Shown here one piece after another: positions 45,801-60,146 of a stretch of DNA of 64,000 nt. The translations under genes and the position numbers were made by a program. Numbering within the stretch: position 1 is the first letter of the stretch; each line of letters starts with the position of its first letter. The notes beneath the pieces were generated by a model, which was not told the origin of the DNA, searched no databases, and saw nothing but the letters and a program-made list of their open reading frames with translations. The stretch is taken from contig CM040758.1 in the NCBI GenBank assembly GCA_022829145.1, positions 15,356,628 through 15,420,627 on the forward strand. Direction: 5' to 3'. The DNA comes from Albula goreensis. Taxonomy: Eukaryota; Chordata; Actinopteri; Albuliformes; Albulidae.

Positions 45801-48800
45801 ATCGGCCAGGAGACTGTTTTGGCCCTGTTTCTAGTATTTAGATATCCGATAACTCAATACTGTTTGTCCACCACCCTCCTGTCCAGAAAGCAATCGAGTC
45901 GAAGGATGGCAAATTAAACTACAGCTGTGTAAGCAACTCTGAGCGGCCGACACTCCACGGATTGACGGCTTCCTATGGTCATACGATGGACACTTTTATT
46001 TAAACTTAATTAAGCGGCAAACTGAGAATGTCAGTCACACAATAAAGGCCAAAGCACACAACATCAAGATGAACTCCATAAAAGCCTATCTGTTTCGTGG
46101 TTCTTTTCTGTCAAACCACAATTGTCTTAGAAATTTTATTAGAGTACAAGTAAATAAATAAATAAGCCTATGTTTTTGCTGTTGACTTGACTGTGTTGTG
46201 AAAAGGATATATGCATTGATGCTAAAAAGGTACCAAAGCCTAAACTGTGCATGGTCATCTTACATATGAAGGTGTTGAAATAGAGTAATGACAATTATGG
46301 TCTGGAGTTTTCCTAAGACAGCAGGGCAGAATATATTCTTTGCAGCTAGTGACACAAAATCAGGAAAGATAACGGTGAGCCAGTCTTACCATGTGATACT
46401 GCATCTGTGTTCCTTTTTCCTGCACTGAGGAATTGCAATTTTTATTTGGACCGGATGGAGAAATGCCCTCAACTGGCCAACACCACTTCCAGGGACAACT
46501 TAGTATCCCCAGGTGGTCCAGATACAAACGATGCGTCTGTCCTGTATACATTTAGCCTTTCAGCAGGAGTAGTGCATATGGTGCTTGGGCTGCTGGTGTG
46601 TGTGATACTGTTGCACCCAGATGTGTATTGTACAGGTAGATAATTTTTCATTACTGTTATTCTGTCTTGAACAACTTTTTAAAAACATCCCTTCAGAGAG
46701 TCCTGCTCTTCATTCCTACCTTATATTTTGCCGTTCAGGTAATCTCATACAATTGAAAACACTCTTCAAAACCTGTTCTGTTTCCTCGTAACCATAAATA
46801 AATGAAAAGAGGTGTAAATACGGTGAATGACGATACAGCACAGCCTGGTGCTGATTACACAGAGAGTTGAGGTTTCATCTCATCATCCACAAGGTGAGAG
46901 CAAAACCTGCCTTCTTCGGCCGGTTCAGACAGAACATAAGGTGAGCAGGTCAGGCTGAACGCCGCAGCAGCTGTCATCAATGTGCGATGTGATTCCCTTC
47001 ACCTTTCTCCTCTCTCTCCATCTATCAGCTGATAACAAGCTCCACACTCCACACAAACATGTCAAGGCTAACTATGCTGTGGTTATTTACCATCAATAGT
47101 GTTTAGATATTTCTTTTGACAGTAGAACAAAGGATCATAGGTGAAAATTAGTCAGCTGTGCGGGCTAATGTTTTCACACAAAGAGCTTGTAAGGCATGGT
47201 GTAACTCTGTAGATGCAAACAGGGAGTCCTCATGTGTTTTAGAGCAGGGTTGACACAGTCTTGGATATCCTATTGGCACTGATACAAATGACCTGGGTCT
47301 GCTGAATGATATTCTGATCATCCGAACAGTCTTACATGCTCACCAAAATAATAAAAAAAAAAAACAAACAGGATGAGGCAGGAAATTTGTCATGAATAAA
47401 CATTAAACACTAAACTGCACCCTCTCTGTAGGTCCATGTCACATGGGTGCACAGGCCTCAGGTAGAGAGTGCAAAAACCAGCCACTGGTTCTATGCCAGA
47501 GCTTAATTCTGTTCTCTTGTGAAAAGCATTTGAATCAGCCTTTAAAATGTTTTTCATCCAATGACTGTTTGGCAACTCTTTTAACTTTGAGCAGCCAACG
47601 TTTTGACTGAAATTAGGCTATTTGTCTCCATTATGCTGTGTGTATGTGCACAGTCACATGTATCACAGTAGCAAAGGTCTAAAAAAAAAAACTCAAAGAA
47701 ACTTCGATGCGTGCTTGAATAGTTTTGATCATCCCTTCAACAGTAATTTTCTTCACTTCTTTTAAAAATACATTGAGTCCTGGAGTCATAATAAAATCAT
47801 CAAAATATATGAGAAATAAAAATGAGAATTGGTTTGTTACTCTGCATTACGCACAGAGTGCTTTGACCATAGATTGAATTGGAGCTTTGTTCTACCGCTA
47901 GGTGCTGGGTAAGGCCATAGTGAAGCATTCAGCCATCATTGCCGTGTGGGTGTTTAAGGAGCTGCGGTTCAGTGGTGTTGGCTAAAACACCCTTGTTACA
48001 CCACATCATTACTCTGTCTGTTCCTTAAACTGACTAACCCACTGTGTGGGATCCTGCACTCGCTTCATCCTCTCTTAGCTTTCACACAGACGAGTCACGT
48101 GTTATGAATGAAGTCGAATACAGCCAGAGCCAGGGATGGGAACTCTCAGGTGGCATGTGCAGGTGATGCACTTGCTTTTAGCACAGTCTTGGAATCCAGT
48201 CTGGAGGACTGAATCCAGACCAGGCAAATGTGGTGTGAGATGGGATCGGCATCATTGACATGTGAATGGCTATGTTATTGTCCTCCATTCACAGTTTGTT
48301 CTGGCAGTCTACTCATACCAGTGATCAGTGTTGGCTTTCCACAAGTCACTTTTCATTTTAGATGTTTCTAACCAGTTCAGGTTTTGCAAGGCTGGTCAAT
48401 GTTGAGAGACTGCCTGATACAGGTATTCATTCAAGTTGTGTGGCTGACATTACTTTACACATAGTCCATTCACTATCTGTGTGATTTTGAAAATATTTTT
48501 TGTACCTGAATTCATTAAGGATTGCAATAGCAATGGAGATCTCCATTCTTGGACTTTATGTATTGTTTACTTTACTGATCTATTAATGTGGAGTAGGATT
48601 TGCAAGATCAGAAATATTCATTTCTGTTCAAGCTGAAAATATGAAAACAATACTTTCTCTGCTCATTGAATGTTAAACCAAAATAAAAATACATTGTATT
48701 TTTTTGGAGTTTATACAATCGAGATCAAACCATAAAAAGCAACATGATTCACAGAAACAGTATAATATTTTGTTATAGGATTTATTAAGCGCCAGACGGT

Positions 48801-51800
48801 TCCAATTTAACTGTTATGAGATACAATTTATGGCAGACAGAACAACAAAAGCAGTAGTTTACATGAGTGTGACTGAGCAGGACCCTTATGAATGCAAGAT
48901 CGGCAGTTCAGACTTTCCATGGAATGAAAGAGTTATGTAGGCCATTTCCCAGGAAGGTTTGCCAAGTCTGTCATGTTAATCCCCTGGGAGAAACAAACCC
49001 CTCTGTTCTGAAGTCCTGGCTGAGTAATGAGAAATGCCTTCCTCAATCTTCAATGTGAAGGAAACTGAGTTCCTTATGAGTCTGCTGTCCACAGTCACTG
49101 CACCTATGTTATCCAGTCTCTCTCTTAGTGCAAATGAATTATTTCTATGTTCTTTTTCTGTGGTACTGCAACCATATAGAAGCCAGCCCTAGGAAAACCT
49201 ATGCTACAAAATTGACAGTCACCCAGCAGATAGCATTCTCATCATTTTGCAGTGTACTATAAAATGCACACAGTAACCTGAAACATGCCTTTGAAGCATA
49301 ACTAACTTAGAGAGAATCTAATACTTATTGCAGTAAGGCTGGTCAGTGGATTTCTTTGGTTCAATGTCTTTAATGATTGAATGGCCAAGAATATTTACAT
49401 CACAAGATAGTTGCCATATTCACAGATTGATGGGATATAATTTGAATTGTTTGCATAAAATCATTATTAAACAGACTTTCTGCTGTTCTGCCCCACCACA
49501 CCTTTTATTAAATGTTTTATTTCAAGTGAGTCAGTTCCTTATTTTGTACTGTGGGAAAATACATGTGTCTGAAATTTTATTTGATGGCTCAGAGCTGCAA
49601 AATTCATTTCAGTTTTAAATAGCATAATCTGTTCATAATTCACCCAAACATTTTGATATAGTGTCCATATAAGTTCAGCTCAAGACATTTGTGCTAAAGC
49701 CAGGTAATAAAACTACACCTGTACTGGTGTATATGTGGAGATAATCATGGGCTTGTTTGTAGCCTAAAACATTAATAAACCAGCTGGACTAGATGAAATG
49801 AATCCCTTAGTGGGGCTATAGTGCAGTCTACAATACAGATTAAAGATTACCTTCAATAAATTTCAAGTTATAATTTTTTGTGAAAAAAGTATCAAGATAT
49901 TTAAAGATTCTAAATGAACCCTGTCTATTTCTGACAGAAATCAGCTTTGAAAGAACCATTTAAAATATCAGTGTATTTTTGATTTCATTTTCTTTATTTC
50001 CATTGTGTATAAAGCACATATAGCACAAAAAAAAAAACATGTTATATACTGTCAGTCTAATTTTAGCCTGAGGCACTTTATTGAATTTCTGAACCCAGAT
50101 GATTGCACCTGTGTTGCTGTATGCTTATGTGAAATTCCTTGGCTTGTATTTAGATGATAAAATAAACAGACCATCTGGATGGAAAAACCCATTTTGCAAC
50201 CAAACGGCTAAATACAGTCAAATCATTTTAGTGTCCTTGGCTGCTGGGTGAATCTAAAAAAAAAAATCACACGGAACAAAAGACATCCCAATTGCCAGCA
50301 TCAACAACATGATCTATCTAAGAGCTTTTTTTATTTATATACATTTTTTTATATCATAAATGTGTGTGTTTTGGGGGGGTAATCACAATGCATGTTAAAT
50401 AAAAGCTAAGAGCTAAAAGAAAGGCAAGCGCTAAATGAGGCCTCATAATAAATGGACATCCACTTTATTGATTCCCCTGTGACATCCTGTCATCTTTCCA
50501 ACGATACATAAATTGTGGTGGAAGACATGAGTTTTTTAAACAACATGGCTGTTCTGTCAGAGTCTCCCAGAAAGCTCAAATGATTCCATTCACACGGAAT
50601 CAAGCTCAGCAATACACTGGATCACAGCCTGAGGGAGTACAAGGAAGCTGGTTTCACAGAGTGGGCACTTTCCCTTACTGTAAATAATAAATAATAAATA
50701 TATTTTACTGTATGTCACACTCAATATATACAATTAACATAATATAGATTCATATAAATGAATGCAATATATAATAACAACATCAGGCATACAATGTTGC
50801 ATAACAGAATCATGCAATATTATTAGATAATAACAATACATCAAACCCCTGGATAACATTCCCAGAATAAATTGGATGCCATTAAAAGATTACTTTGTGG
50901 GAGAGAATTCAAAATAGAATCCCCCACTAAGACCAATCATCATATTTTGTGAATGAGCAGCGTAATCTTTACTTGTAAGTGGAATGTAGGCCTCTTAATG
51001 TGCTGTCATGACAACAGTAAACTGTGTTAAGGGGCTAGTGAGGAATTTCAAATCTTCCGGGCTTTGTTGCTCTAAAATTACTTGTATATGAAATTGGCAC
51101 AATATGAGTTGAATAGACTAGATGGTACATCAGTCTACTCACCTTTTTCACAGATTTTGCCAGTTTTAACTCCTATAGATCAATATGAAGGATGTTATAT
51201 TTTACGATAACATCGGAAGCATTAATTTTACAAACAACAGTTTGAAAGCTTGCAAATTCACTTTACAGGCAGTCCCTAAATAAATAAATACATCTTCCCT
51301 AACCCTCTTTCTCAAGACTAAGACAGAAAACAGAAGTACAAAAAAACAGTAAGTTTTAAAAAATTGCAGAAAATGCATTTGTTCCCCCAGGACAAACACT
51401 TGTGTTTACTTGTCCCATTGTAATGTAGCACTTGACCCTTCTTGTGTCCTCATTATGAAATCTCTAGAAGTTTATGCTCAGTGAAAAGTATACAAACATT
51501 CAGGGCTGGGTTTACTTAAGGATTGTGGCTGCTTTTCAGGCATAAAAGCAGCCACTAAAACATCTTGCGAATTACTAAACAGTCGCAATGGGTGAAAATC
51601 ACTATTACAATGGAATTTTTGGTGTTACATAGTGAAATATGTTCATGCATATGTATATCTGGGGTGAGGCACTAAAACAGGGTAAAGAGTTAGCAAATGA
51701 GGCCGATTAAGTATTCCGTCTAATTTACTAAACCTTGCAGTAACTGAGACTCCCGTGTTTGCGTGGGAATTTGTACGACATCTGAAACTTTCTGCCATCC

Positions 51801-51850
51801 AAGAGTTACCCCCTCTCAGTTAACCGAACAGCGAATACTGAAGTGATATC
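41968..51850. other. Intergenic region upstream of vegfc, middle part
   Basis: No gene recognised. It contains the (AAT)n tract at 42841..42920 and non-repetitive, CpG-containing blocks at about 44360..45120 and 45900..46090. The 127-codon frame at 44746..45129 starts at TTG, has no family features and is not considered coding. Confidence 0.7.
42841..42920. repeat. (AAT)n microsatellite, interrupted
   Basis: AAT trinucleotide array with GAT and AAC variant units. Confidence 0.93.
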
Positions 51851-51940
51851 ACACAGGTTACACAGTCACAGCATAATCACACTACTGGAGGCTAAAGTTC
51901 CTCCAGTACAGTGGTTATGCTGTGACTGTGTAACCTGTGT
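51851..51940. repeat. Inverted repeat, 41-bp arms with 8-nt loop
   Basis: The left arm 51851..51891 and the reverse complement of the right arm 51900..51940 agree at 38 of 41 positions; the outer 26 bp match perfectly (ACACAGGTTACACAGTCACA then GCATAA). The loop is CTAAAGTT. As RNA it would form a long, nearly perfect hairpin on either strand. It may be the remnant of a fold-back (MITE-like) transposon or a hairpin RNA precursor. Confidence 0.9.
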
Positions 51941-52042
51941 AACCATGCACCCAAAGATCAACTACTCTGTCGGCTGTGGTGATGCTGTAAACTGTAAACC
52001 ACATGTCCTCGCGTCTGGATCTTTTCAGTAGAGTTGCATGGC

Positions 52043-52068
52043 TTATTATTATTATTATTATTATTATT
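52043..52068. repeat. (ATT)n microsatellite
   Basis: About 8-9 ATT units following GGC. Confidence 0.9.
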
Positions 52069-52182
52069 GTATGCTGCCTGACATCACGTCTTATTTAGTT
52101 TACTTCCCACACTGTTCTTTTTGTTAGCCTGTACCAAATGAATTAATTGTGAACATGATGTTATCACCTCTCGGTTGGTGTT

Positions 52183-52201
52183 TTATATATATATATATAT
52201 A
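52183..52201. repeat. (TA)n microsatellite
   Basis: Nine TA units. Confidence 0.85.
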
Positions 52202-55200
52202 CTGTAATAAGGCATTATGAAGTTGCGCTGTGCTAGCCGTTATATCTGTTACCTGATCTGTAATATGCATTTTATTTTTCTTGTTTAATTTTTCAGATTA
52301 AATATTTTAAAAAGTCATCTGTTGTTTTAGTATATCTAAAAATATTTTTTAGAATGTCTTAGGCCCTCTCTGTGGGCCTAGAGGGCCCTGATGATTCTCC
52401 TGTGATTATGTATGTAACTACCAGAAGAAAATATGTGCCAAAAAAGTAGTGGAAACATACAGAAACTGGTGTTGTAACTTCTAGTTCTGATACCAGCCCT
52501 ACTGGTGTAACAGCAGTTGTGTTATTTGTTTCAGTTGTATTTTTATATATGATTGCATAAATTTTAGAGAAGATTTATCTTTGTTGGTGAAAAGCAAAGC
52601 ATTCCTGGTTGTATGCAGTGGCTCCCTTCTAATGGCACCAATAAGGTAATTAGTGGGTTAATGGGCCTGGTTTCAGATGTCCACTGTGGTGTGGTTCTGA
52701 TTTGCAAAAAAGTGGCTGACAAAACAGCCGACTGACTGCAGACCACAAATAAGCTACAGCAAGCTTTTTGGTTGGGATATAGAAGCGTATGACCAAACCA
52801 GCCAAACTCAAGCTGGGCTGTAGAAGCATGTGACGAAACTGGAGTAACTCAAAACCTCAACCTGATGAGTAACTGCTGCTCGGGAACTGCTTGCTTTTAC
52901 AGTCTAATATGTGTGGTACACAAATGACAGCCACTTAAAGGTTTACCATTGCTAATGCGCGGGATACAGTGCAACCAATGGCATGTAATCCTGATGGAAA
53001 CGTCACTGCAGCCAGTTGCATGATCTCACAGGATGTGCATGTACTTTATAATTGACTGAGCAAACAGGACCAGGATGTTTAATTTGTGCCCTGCTTTTTT
53101 ATAACGCTGAGTGATTTATGTCTCTGAATAGGAACCATATAGGGTGCGCAATAGAAGGTCCTGGCCACTGAGCTGATGGGGGAGGGGGAGAGTTGTGTAA
53201 AATGCCTGCACATTTGAATTCTCATAAATCAATATGTCCTGTGCAAAACCTCTGCTTTTGGTCTGACAGGCCTCTTTTTTATGGAGGGGACCCAGAGCTG
53301 AAGTTACAGACCACCAGGAGAGGACAGAAATGGACTCCATTCGAGATGATCAGTTGACTCCCAGCCAAAAACCCAGTCCCACCCCAGTCATCTGTCAGCG
53401 CACATTTTCATCACATCCCAGCTGTAAAATATATACCCATATGAATACATATATACACAGATGAATAGCCACATAGATATAGACTTAGATATATAGAGCT
53501 TTTATTCACTGGTTAAAAAAACCCACAAGAGCAATGTGTTCAGTGCCCAGCTTCCAACCAGACCCTAGACTCCAGAATCCCCGAGGGTTTAACAGGCTGC
53601 ACAAAGATGTGTGGGAATTTTAGGTATGAGACATTAAGATTAAATTGTCTTGCCATATTTGTGATCACACTTAATAATCCTCTGAGAGAAAAGACAGGCA
53701 TACAACACGGTATGCTGAGAACCTCCTGTCTGCATAGAGAGCTAAAGTGAGAACCAGGCCAGCTAGTGTGGAGTGATCCCATGAAGCATCCTGCTGATAT
53801 CAAATTCACAGCACAAGTAGGGTTATATCTATGTGTGTTATGCCTCATGGATCTGCTTGTTTTGAGACTTGTTGGTTTTAGTCAATTGAATAAATAGTAA
53901 AAAGAGAGAAATTACTTCTGCTTTTAAAATAAATCTGGATGTTTCTGCTTTGCACACATGCTTGCTTAGGTTCATTAGACTGCTTTGGAGTTGGCAGTCA
54001 CTTACATCCCAGTTAAAATACTGAAAAGGGGACATTACCTCTGCTAACAGACAACGGCGGGCCTGTAAATTGTAACACTTCATATTTACCGCTTTTAAAT
54101 GAGTCTCAGGGAGACACTGAAGCCAGCGGGTAGTCCAGTGCTTCTAGGTAAGAGGGGCTGCTGAGCAATCTCATGCACAGAGACTTAACATGAGAACATA
54201 TTCATTTCACTTCTCCATACAGTTCAACATCAGCCTGTTTAGCAAAGATTGACCCTACCATGACTTGTACCATCAGTCCCACTGGGCTAGAGGAAGTATC
54301 CAGCAAATTTATTTCCATTGCAGGATAACCAAGGAAGAATAGCCCTGGTGTGTACAAACATACACATAAAGAAATAGTAAACAGTTACAGTAGGTGTAAA
54401 AAAACTCACACCTTCTCTTTATTTCTATCTCTCTCTCTCATTCTTCAAAGAAAATGGAATAAGCATTCTTTGTGGTGGAGTTTTGTGGTGTTTGTGTTTC
54501 TTAGTGGCGGGCCCTAAATAGCCTCCTGTGTGTTTGTTGGTCTTCGTGGACGTACACAAGGCCTAAATCCCTTTCCACAACAAAAGCATTCTGAAGCCCT
54601 TGAAACCCAAGCCTGAGGGGGGTGGCGGGGGGTGATCAGACCACCTCAGGCTGGGTCGGACAAGGCCCAGCTCGGCTCCGCTCCCGAGGGAACCTGCTCC
54701 CAACACCCCTGTCTTTGTCCTCTGAGAAAACAAGCATTCGTTCAGCTTCATATGCTGAGATGGCCAGACAGACTGGTCTTCTCCTCCATTTCATATCCCT
54801 CAATGTCTCTTTCTCATTCTCCTCTTTTTTTTTGCTTATAGCTCACATCTAAAGACTTGACCTCGGGAGTATTTCTGCAATGCCACCTTATCTATCCCTA
54901 TACTTATAGTGATGCCTTATAATATATGCTTTGTAATGCTCACAAATGCATGATTTCCAGATCACTCTCTCTCTGTTTTCAGGCTTCCTAAGACTAAGGG
55001 GCACAGTGGTTCACTGTCCCTGTGGAGGATGTTGCAAAATAATTCTGTGATCATGGCCCGAGGCATATTGGTTTTGCTATGCTATACAATCCGGCATAGG
55101 TATGCATTGTGTAACCCCTGCGGTATGGCAAGACACCCACCAGAGGGGTCAGACAAAGATTCACGTCACTTCAAATAGCGATCAAATATTGGCATATCAT

Positions 55201-57090
55201 TTCTCCTGCTGGATATGATGGGTGAAGCCAATGTCAATATTCTGCTACGGTGCTGTGATCTCTTCACTGAGCAAACACTAACAGGATTGATTTACACTGG
55301 CATTATGAGGAAGCAGGCAGCATGTACTCGCTCTGATCATCCTCTCTGTGGATGATCTGCAGGGCATGGAGACGCATAGGCTCCATGAGCAGGAAATCAA
55401 GCCCTGTGTTTGCCTTCATTGTCTTAATCACAGGGGAGCGAGGCTTTTCAGATGAGCAGATGGTGCACAGAAAAGCGAAGCTGTGATTTGTTCTGGATTA
55501 AAATGATAAGATACATTTTGTCATGGTTTTCCTGTTTATACAGATGGAACAATTGATGAAGAAAACATGCCAGTGACATTAATGGGAATAAACCTGACGG
55601 ACACCAAAATATTTTCTTTACAAGATTTTTTTGCATGTTGTAAGGGAACAAAGATGAACAAGCATGAATCGTTCTTTTGAATATCCATTTACAAGATTTC
55701 AATGATCTTTTCTAAATATAACACACAAAATATGAATAATAAGTTGAGTGCCAAAAGGTACATAATACATTCTACTACATAATATTAACATAATACTAAC
55801 TATGCATAAAGAAATGCATAAACATGTTATCAGTAACTTTGGATAATACCAATGTTAATATATCAGAACCATTCATTCTTTCACTTTGTCTCCCAATCAT
55901 CAACTCTTGTGCTTTACTGCTATAGCGAGGCTCAGATTGTGAGGTTGAAAAGTTTAATAAATGCCATTGTGAAATGTAGCCATTGAAAAGTAGCAGAAAA
56001 GATAATCTCATTCAACTCCTGAAGCATTATGTAACATGCCCCATTTTCACTCTGGCTCTCAGGTATTCAAAAATAAATAAATAAAAAATAAATATTGGAC
56101 AGAACAAGTGGCTTTACTAATGCAGTGGAATGTCGATTGGGTCCAGATTGGAGTAGGCTCAGAAATTCTTTGTCCCAAAGCACCTCAACTTCATAATTTG
56201 ACAGTCCACATGCAGGAAAATTACTTTAAAATAATACAGGTTTTCACTAGGACCCTAAATCTCATTTAACTTTATTCCACAATCTTTTGGATGCCAGCAA
56301 GAGATTGCACGCAAATAAAACAGTTTGAAAAGCAAGGGTGCAAGACCTCCAGACCTAAAGGGTCTTAATGTTATTATTTTATGGATGTTGCAATCCCATT
56401 AATGTGCTTGTTTTATGTCATGCAGTGGACTGTTTCCAGCATATTTCCAACTGTTTCTTGCACAATCAAATATGTAGCACTCTTGCAGAGAAGGATTTGC
56501 ATGCAATGGAGAAATACCCACAGTGGATGAAATCTGACTTATGGGATAAAACAAGACAACAAGGGTTTGTTATTTAAATTCTGTAAAAAGCAGTCTACAA
56601 ACATAACAGGAACAGGGCTGATTATAAAAATACACAATGCAAAAATGCATATAAATCAGAAACAAAAATTCAGAAAACCTAAGCTTTTATCGGAATGGAG
56701 AGAGAGATTTCATGGAGATTGAACATGGACAAACAAAAAAATAAAAAGCTAGATAAACATATGGACCTGTTGCTGTCTTTATTAACTTTCATGAAAGTCA
56801 GATGGATATTTGCCTGTTATCATGACTACCTATCATCAGTGGTAATCTTGATCTTGAGTAAAAAAAACCCTTTAGCAGGAAACCCATTTGAAAATATTAA
56901 GCTTTCATAATACTAATTTCCTGAACTATGGAAATGTAGGAAATATTAGTTATGTATATATGTACAACATTATGTAACATAACACGTAACTTTATATTTT
57001 TACTTATTAGTATGTATATGTATATTTAATGTATTAAGTATATGTAATATCTGACCTGTAATATCAAATTTCAGAAATTAACAGAGTTAG

Positions 57091-57123
57091 TTTTTTTTTT
57101 TTTTTTATTTTTTTTTTTTTTTT
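57091..57123. repeat. Poly-T tract
   Basis: 33-nt T run with a single A, possibly the reversed poly-A tail of a lost retroelement; no element body is recognisable beside it. Confidence 0.9.
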
Positions 57124-57854
57124 ATAATCACTAAATGTCTCCATGTGGCCTAAATCAATCATTCTGCACCTGAGCAAGGGCAGATTTGGTGCTGTTTCAC
57201 ATTATGCTCCTGTTTCCCAGTGCCTTTCAAATGTTCAGAATAATATTACAGGAAACGGCATATACATGGGACTTCTCAGGTCCTGGCTAACTCCTGTGAA
57301 TGACTCCCAGGCCAATAAAGAACTGTCAGACTGCGGCACATGCTAGCATGGCCACATTTCACTGTACAGCTTAGGGTAAATGTGTGGCACAATGGCAAAA
57401 TCAACTCCAATGGCAAATCCTGAAATTTATCCAGAGTCTATGTGCTCAGAGCAGAGTAATGGTCACAATCAAATGAGGGGCATCAAAGCATTACGTTTAA
57501 AGCCCAACATCATTCAGTTTCTGTCAATCACAATATCTGTTTATGTTTATAAAGCCTTTTTCAAATTCATGTTTGTCGATAAGCACATCTCCCCTGTTCT
57601 CTCAACGTCAGGTTAACGTACAGCGTGGATCATTGGTCCGTATGGCCATGCTCGCAGTGCAGAGGAATTTCCCTGGAATTCAGTTGTTTTTGTTGGTTGG
57701 GAATTTCTCAGATGGCAGCACACGAATGCCATTCTTCACCAGCCATTTGAAGCCTTCCTCTGGGATCCTCGGAGGGCTGCAGGCCCTTGCACCGCCCCAG
57801 CACAGGGCCGTTTCCGCGTCCTGGGACACACAGCCTCCTTTATTCTTTTCTGTT

Positions 57855-57858
<4 letters not shown>

Positions 57859-57886
<28 letters not shown>
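57859..57886. repeat. (CA)14 microsatellite
   Basis: Uninterrupted CA run. Confidence 0.95.
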
Positions 57887-57887
<1 letters not shown>

Positions 57888-59355
57888 GGTTAGGTTCCTG
57901 TTTCTCCCAGACTGAATCCTCAAACACGGGCTGATGTGCGTGACTCCTGCTTCCTCTGGGCTCAGAGGTCATTGTTTGTGGAGGGCACCTCAGAACTGAC
58001 TCACCTCCATCCATGGATGGGTTCTCTCTATTTTTTATTCTTTCTTGATATTACTCACATTTTTTCTCAGTGTGGTCATGATGGATGTTATATTTGTCAT
58101 TGTTCAACAGGCTTGAAACAAGAAATGTGTGGCATTTGATTGTGTGCATGCTTTGCAGTGGAGGTCACTGGAAAAAATAGCAAAACATATCAATCACATT
58201 ACTATTACGTTCTACAAATGTTATGCTCGTTAATATCAGAGGCTTCCCCAGAGTATGCATTTTAGACGTTGCTATGCTGTATTCATCCTTTCTGGAATTT
58301 GTTCTCTTCTCCATTAGATCACAGATATCATCACTGTTTGTCACTTTCAGTGCCTATTTAATATGTATTGATAGTAAAGACAGGGCACTGTAATGGATTT
58401 TCATCTTGGTGATGTTTGCAATCGATTGGTTTATCTTGCAATTTGTGTCATGGCAAAGAAAAGTAAAAATGGGCAGAGGTGTTTCATTGTTAATATTTCA
58501 TTGATCACATAGTTAAAGTTTCAGTGCTTTGTTAGCAGTAACACTGCCCTGGAGGGGGGATTTGCAGTGGGATGTATATCCTCCTTTTATCATGCATCTG
58601 CAACTGCTCTGTCCAGTCAGACACATTCCAGTCACTGTAGTTGCATAGTCCTCTAGTGCAGCAACTGTGTAGCTCATCTGGTGAATTTCAGAGTAAAGAG
58701 AAGTGAAGACTGCCCATGCAGGGGATGCAGGTGTGAGCTCTCCCAACAGGACATTTCACTGCATTTGGGATGGGCTTACACTGGGTACTCTGAATCGTAG
58801 ATAAAGAAGAAGAGCAGAATATTGAAAAGTAGTTCAACAATAATGGGTTTAACTTCCATGTCCTGTCAATCACTGACTCATCGGGATTGATCAAAATACA
58901 TCACAGCACCATGGAATTGTGAATTCTCAAGTAATGCATGTTTCTGTAAGTTTACCCACAGACTGATGGTGCTACCTCTCACATTGCATTAGGAGTACTC
59001 TAAGTACATACTCTACAGATGCGTGGCTTCATATTTGATTGGCAGGATTGATTCTGCCCTTTCTACTGGCAAAAGACAGGCAGAAGCATCAGCAGCTCGG
59101 GATCAGATAGAAACTGTCACTGAGTCGAAGGTTCAGACCACATGCCATGCATAATTGTATTGAACGAGACAGCTAACGATCCCTGCCACCTCATTGGGGA
59201 GACCTTTCTGTATGAAAAATGACCAGCAAATATATATTTTAAACAAGCCTTTTACCATGTGGAAAACATGGCTTGATTTTCCATGCACTTTCAACTCATG
59301 TACAACTGTATTCTGTCAAGAATTACACACATCAGAATGAATTATTTACATGTGT

Positions 59356-59535
59356 TCTCACACTTTCCCTCTCTGCCCTTTTCCCATAATCTCAATTTCC
59401 CTCTCATCTACTTTACTCTCTCCCCTGCGCACCCTTCCTTCCCATCTCTTTCCATCTGCTCTCTCTCTCTATCCTCCCATGTCCCCCTTGATTTTTCTAT
59501 CTTCCTTTTTCTTTTCTTCCATTCTTTCCCTGCTG

Positions 59536-59566
<31 letters not shown>

Positions 59567-59569
59567 GTC

Positions 59570-59602
<33 letters not shown>

Positions 59603-59607
59603 TCCAG
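59356..59607. repeat. Long pyrimidine tract ending in (CT)n
   Basis: About 250 nt made mostly of C and T, ending in (CT)n with GT interruptions (59535..59588) and then CTTT units. Pairs with a purine strand on the minus side. Confidence 0.9.
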
Positions 59608-59800
59608 TAGGGTCTGCTTTTTGATGATTCTCTCTAGAGCGGACGTCCTTGACTTCCTTTTTCCCACAGGGTCTAAATTAAGAGGCTGGACCCTGACAGT
59701 TCTCTCCCCATAAACTTTCTGTGGTCCACCCCCGTTAGAGTGAGATTAAATCACATTTCAGACTGAGCCTCCCGTGACAGATGACAAGGCCTGTAGTTAG

Positions 59801-59802
<2 letters not shown>

Positions 59803-59881
<79 letters not shown>
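59803..59881. repeat. (CT)n microsatellite
   Basis: About 39-40 uninterrupted CT units. Confidence 0.97.
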
Positions 59882-59883
<2 letters not shown>

Positions 59884-60050
59884 GTCATCTGTCTAAGACC
59901 TACAGAGACAGGGGAAAAGGCACTTCCATGTTTGTCATTCATCAGTGTAATTGGATGGGTTTTGTGTTTTATTTTCATCCTAATTCTTCACACACAGCAC
60001 ATCAAGGCTAATTTCACATGTCAGGATTTTTAATGACCATAGAGGGGAAC

Positions 60051-60146
60051 AACCTTGCAGTAGACCATTCAGGGTAGACTATAACCTTTCAGTAGACCAT
60101 AGAGAGTAGGCCATAACCTTGTGATAGACCATCCAATAGTTTACAC
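60051..60146. repeat. 32-bp tandem repeat, three imperfect copies
   Basis: Units at 60051..60082, 60083..60114 and 60115..60146 share AACCTT..AGTAGACCAT (TAGACCAT in the third) and end in ACTAT, GCCAT and a diverged tail. Divergence rises in the third copy. Confidence 0.85.
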
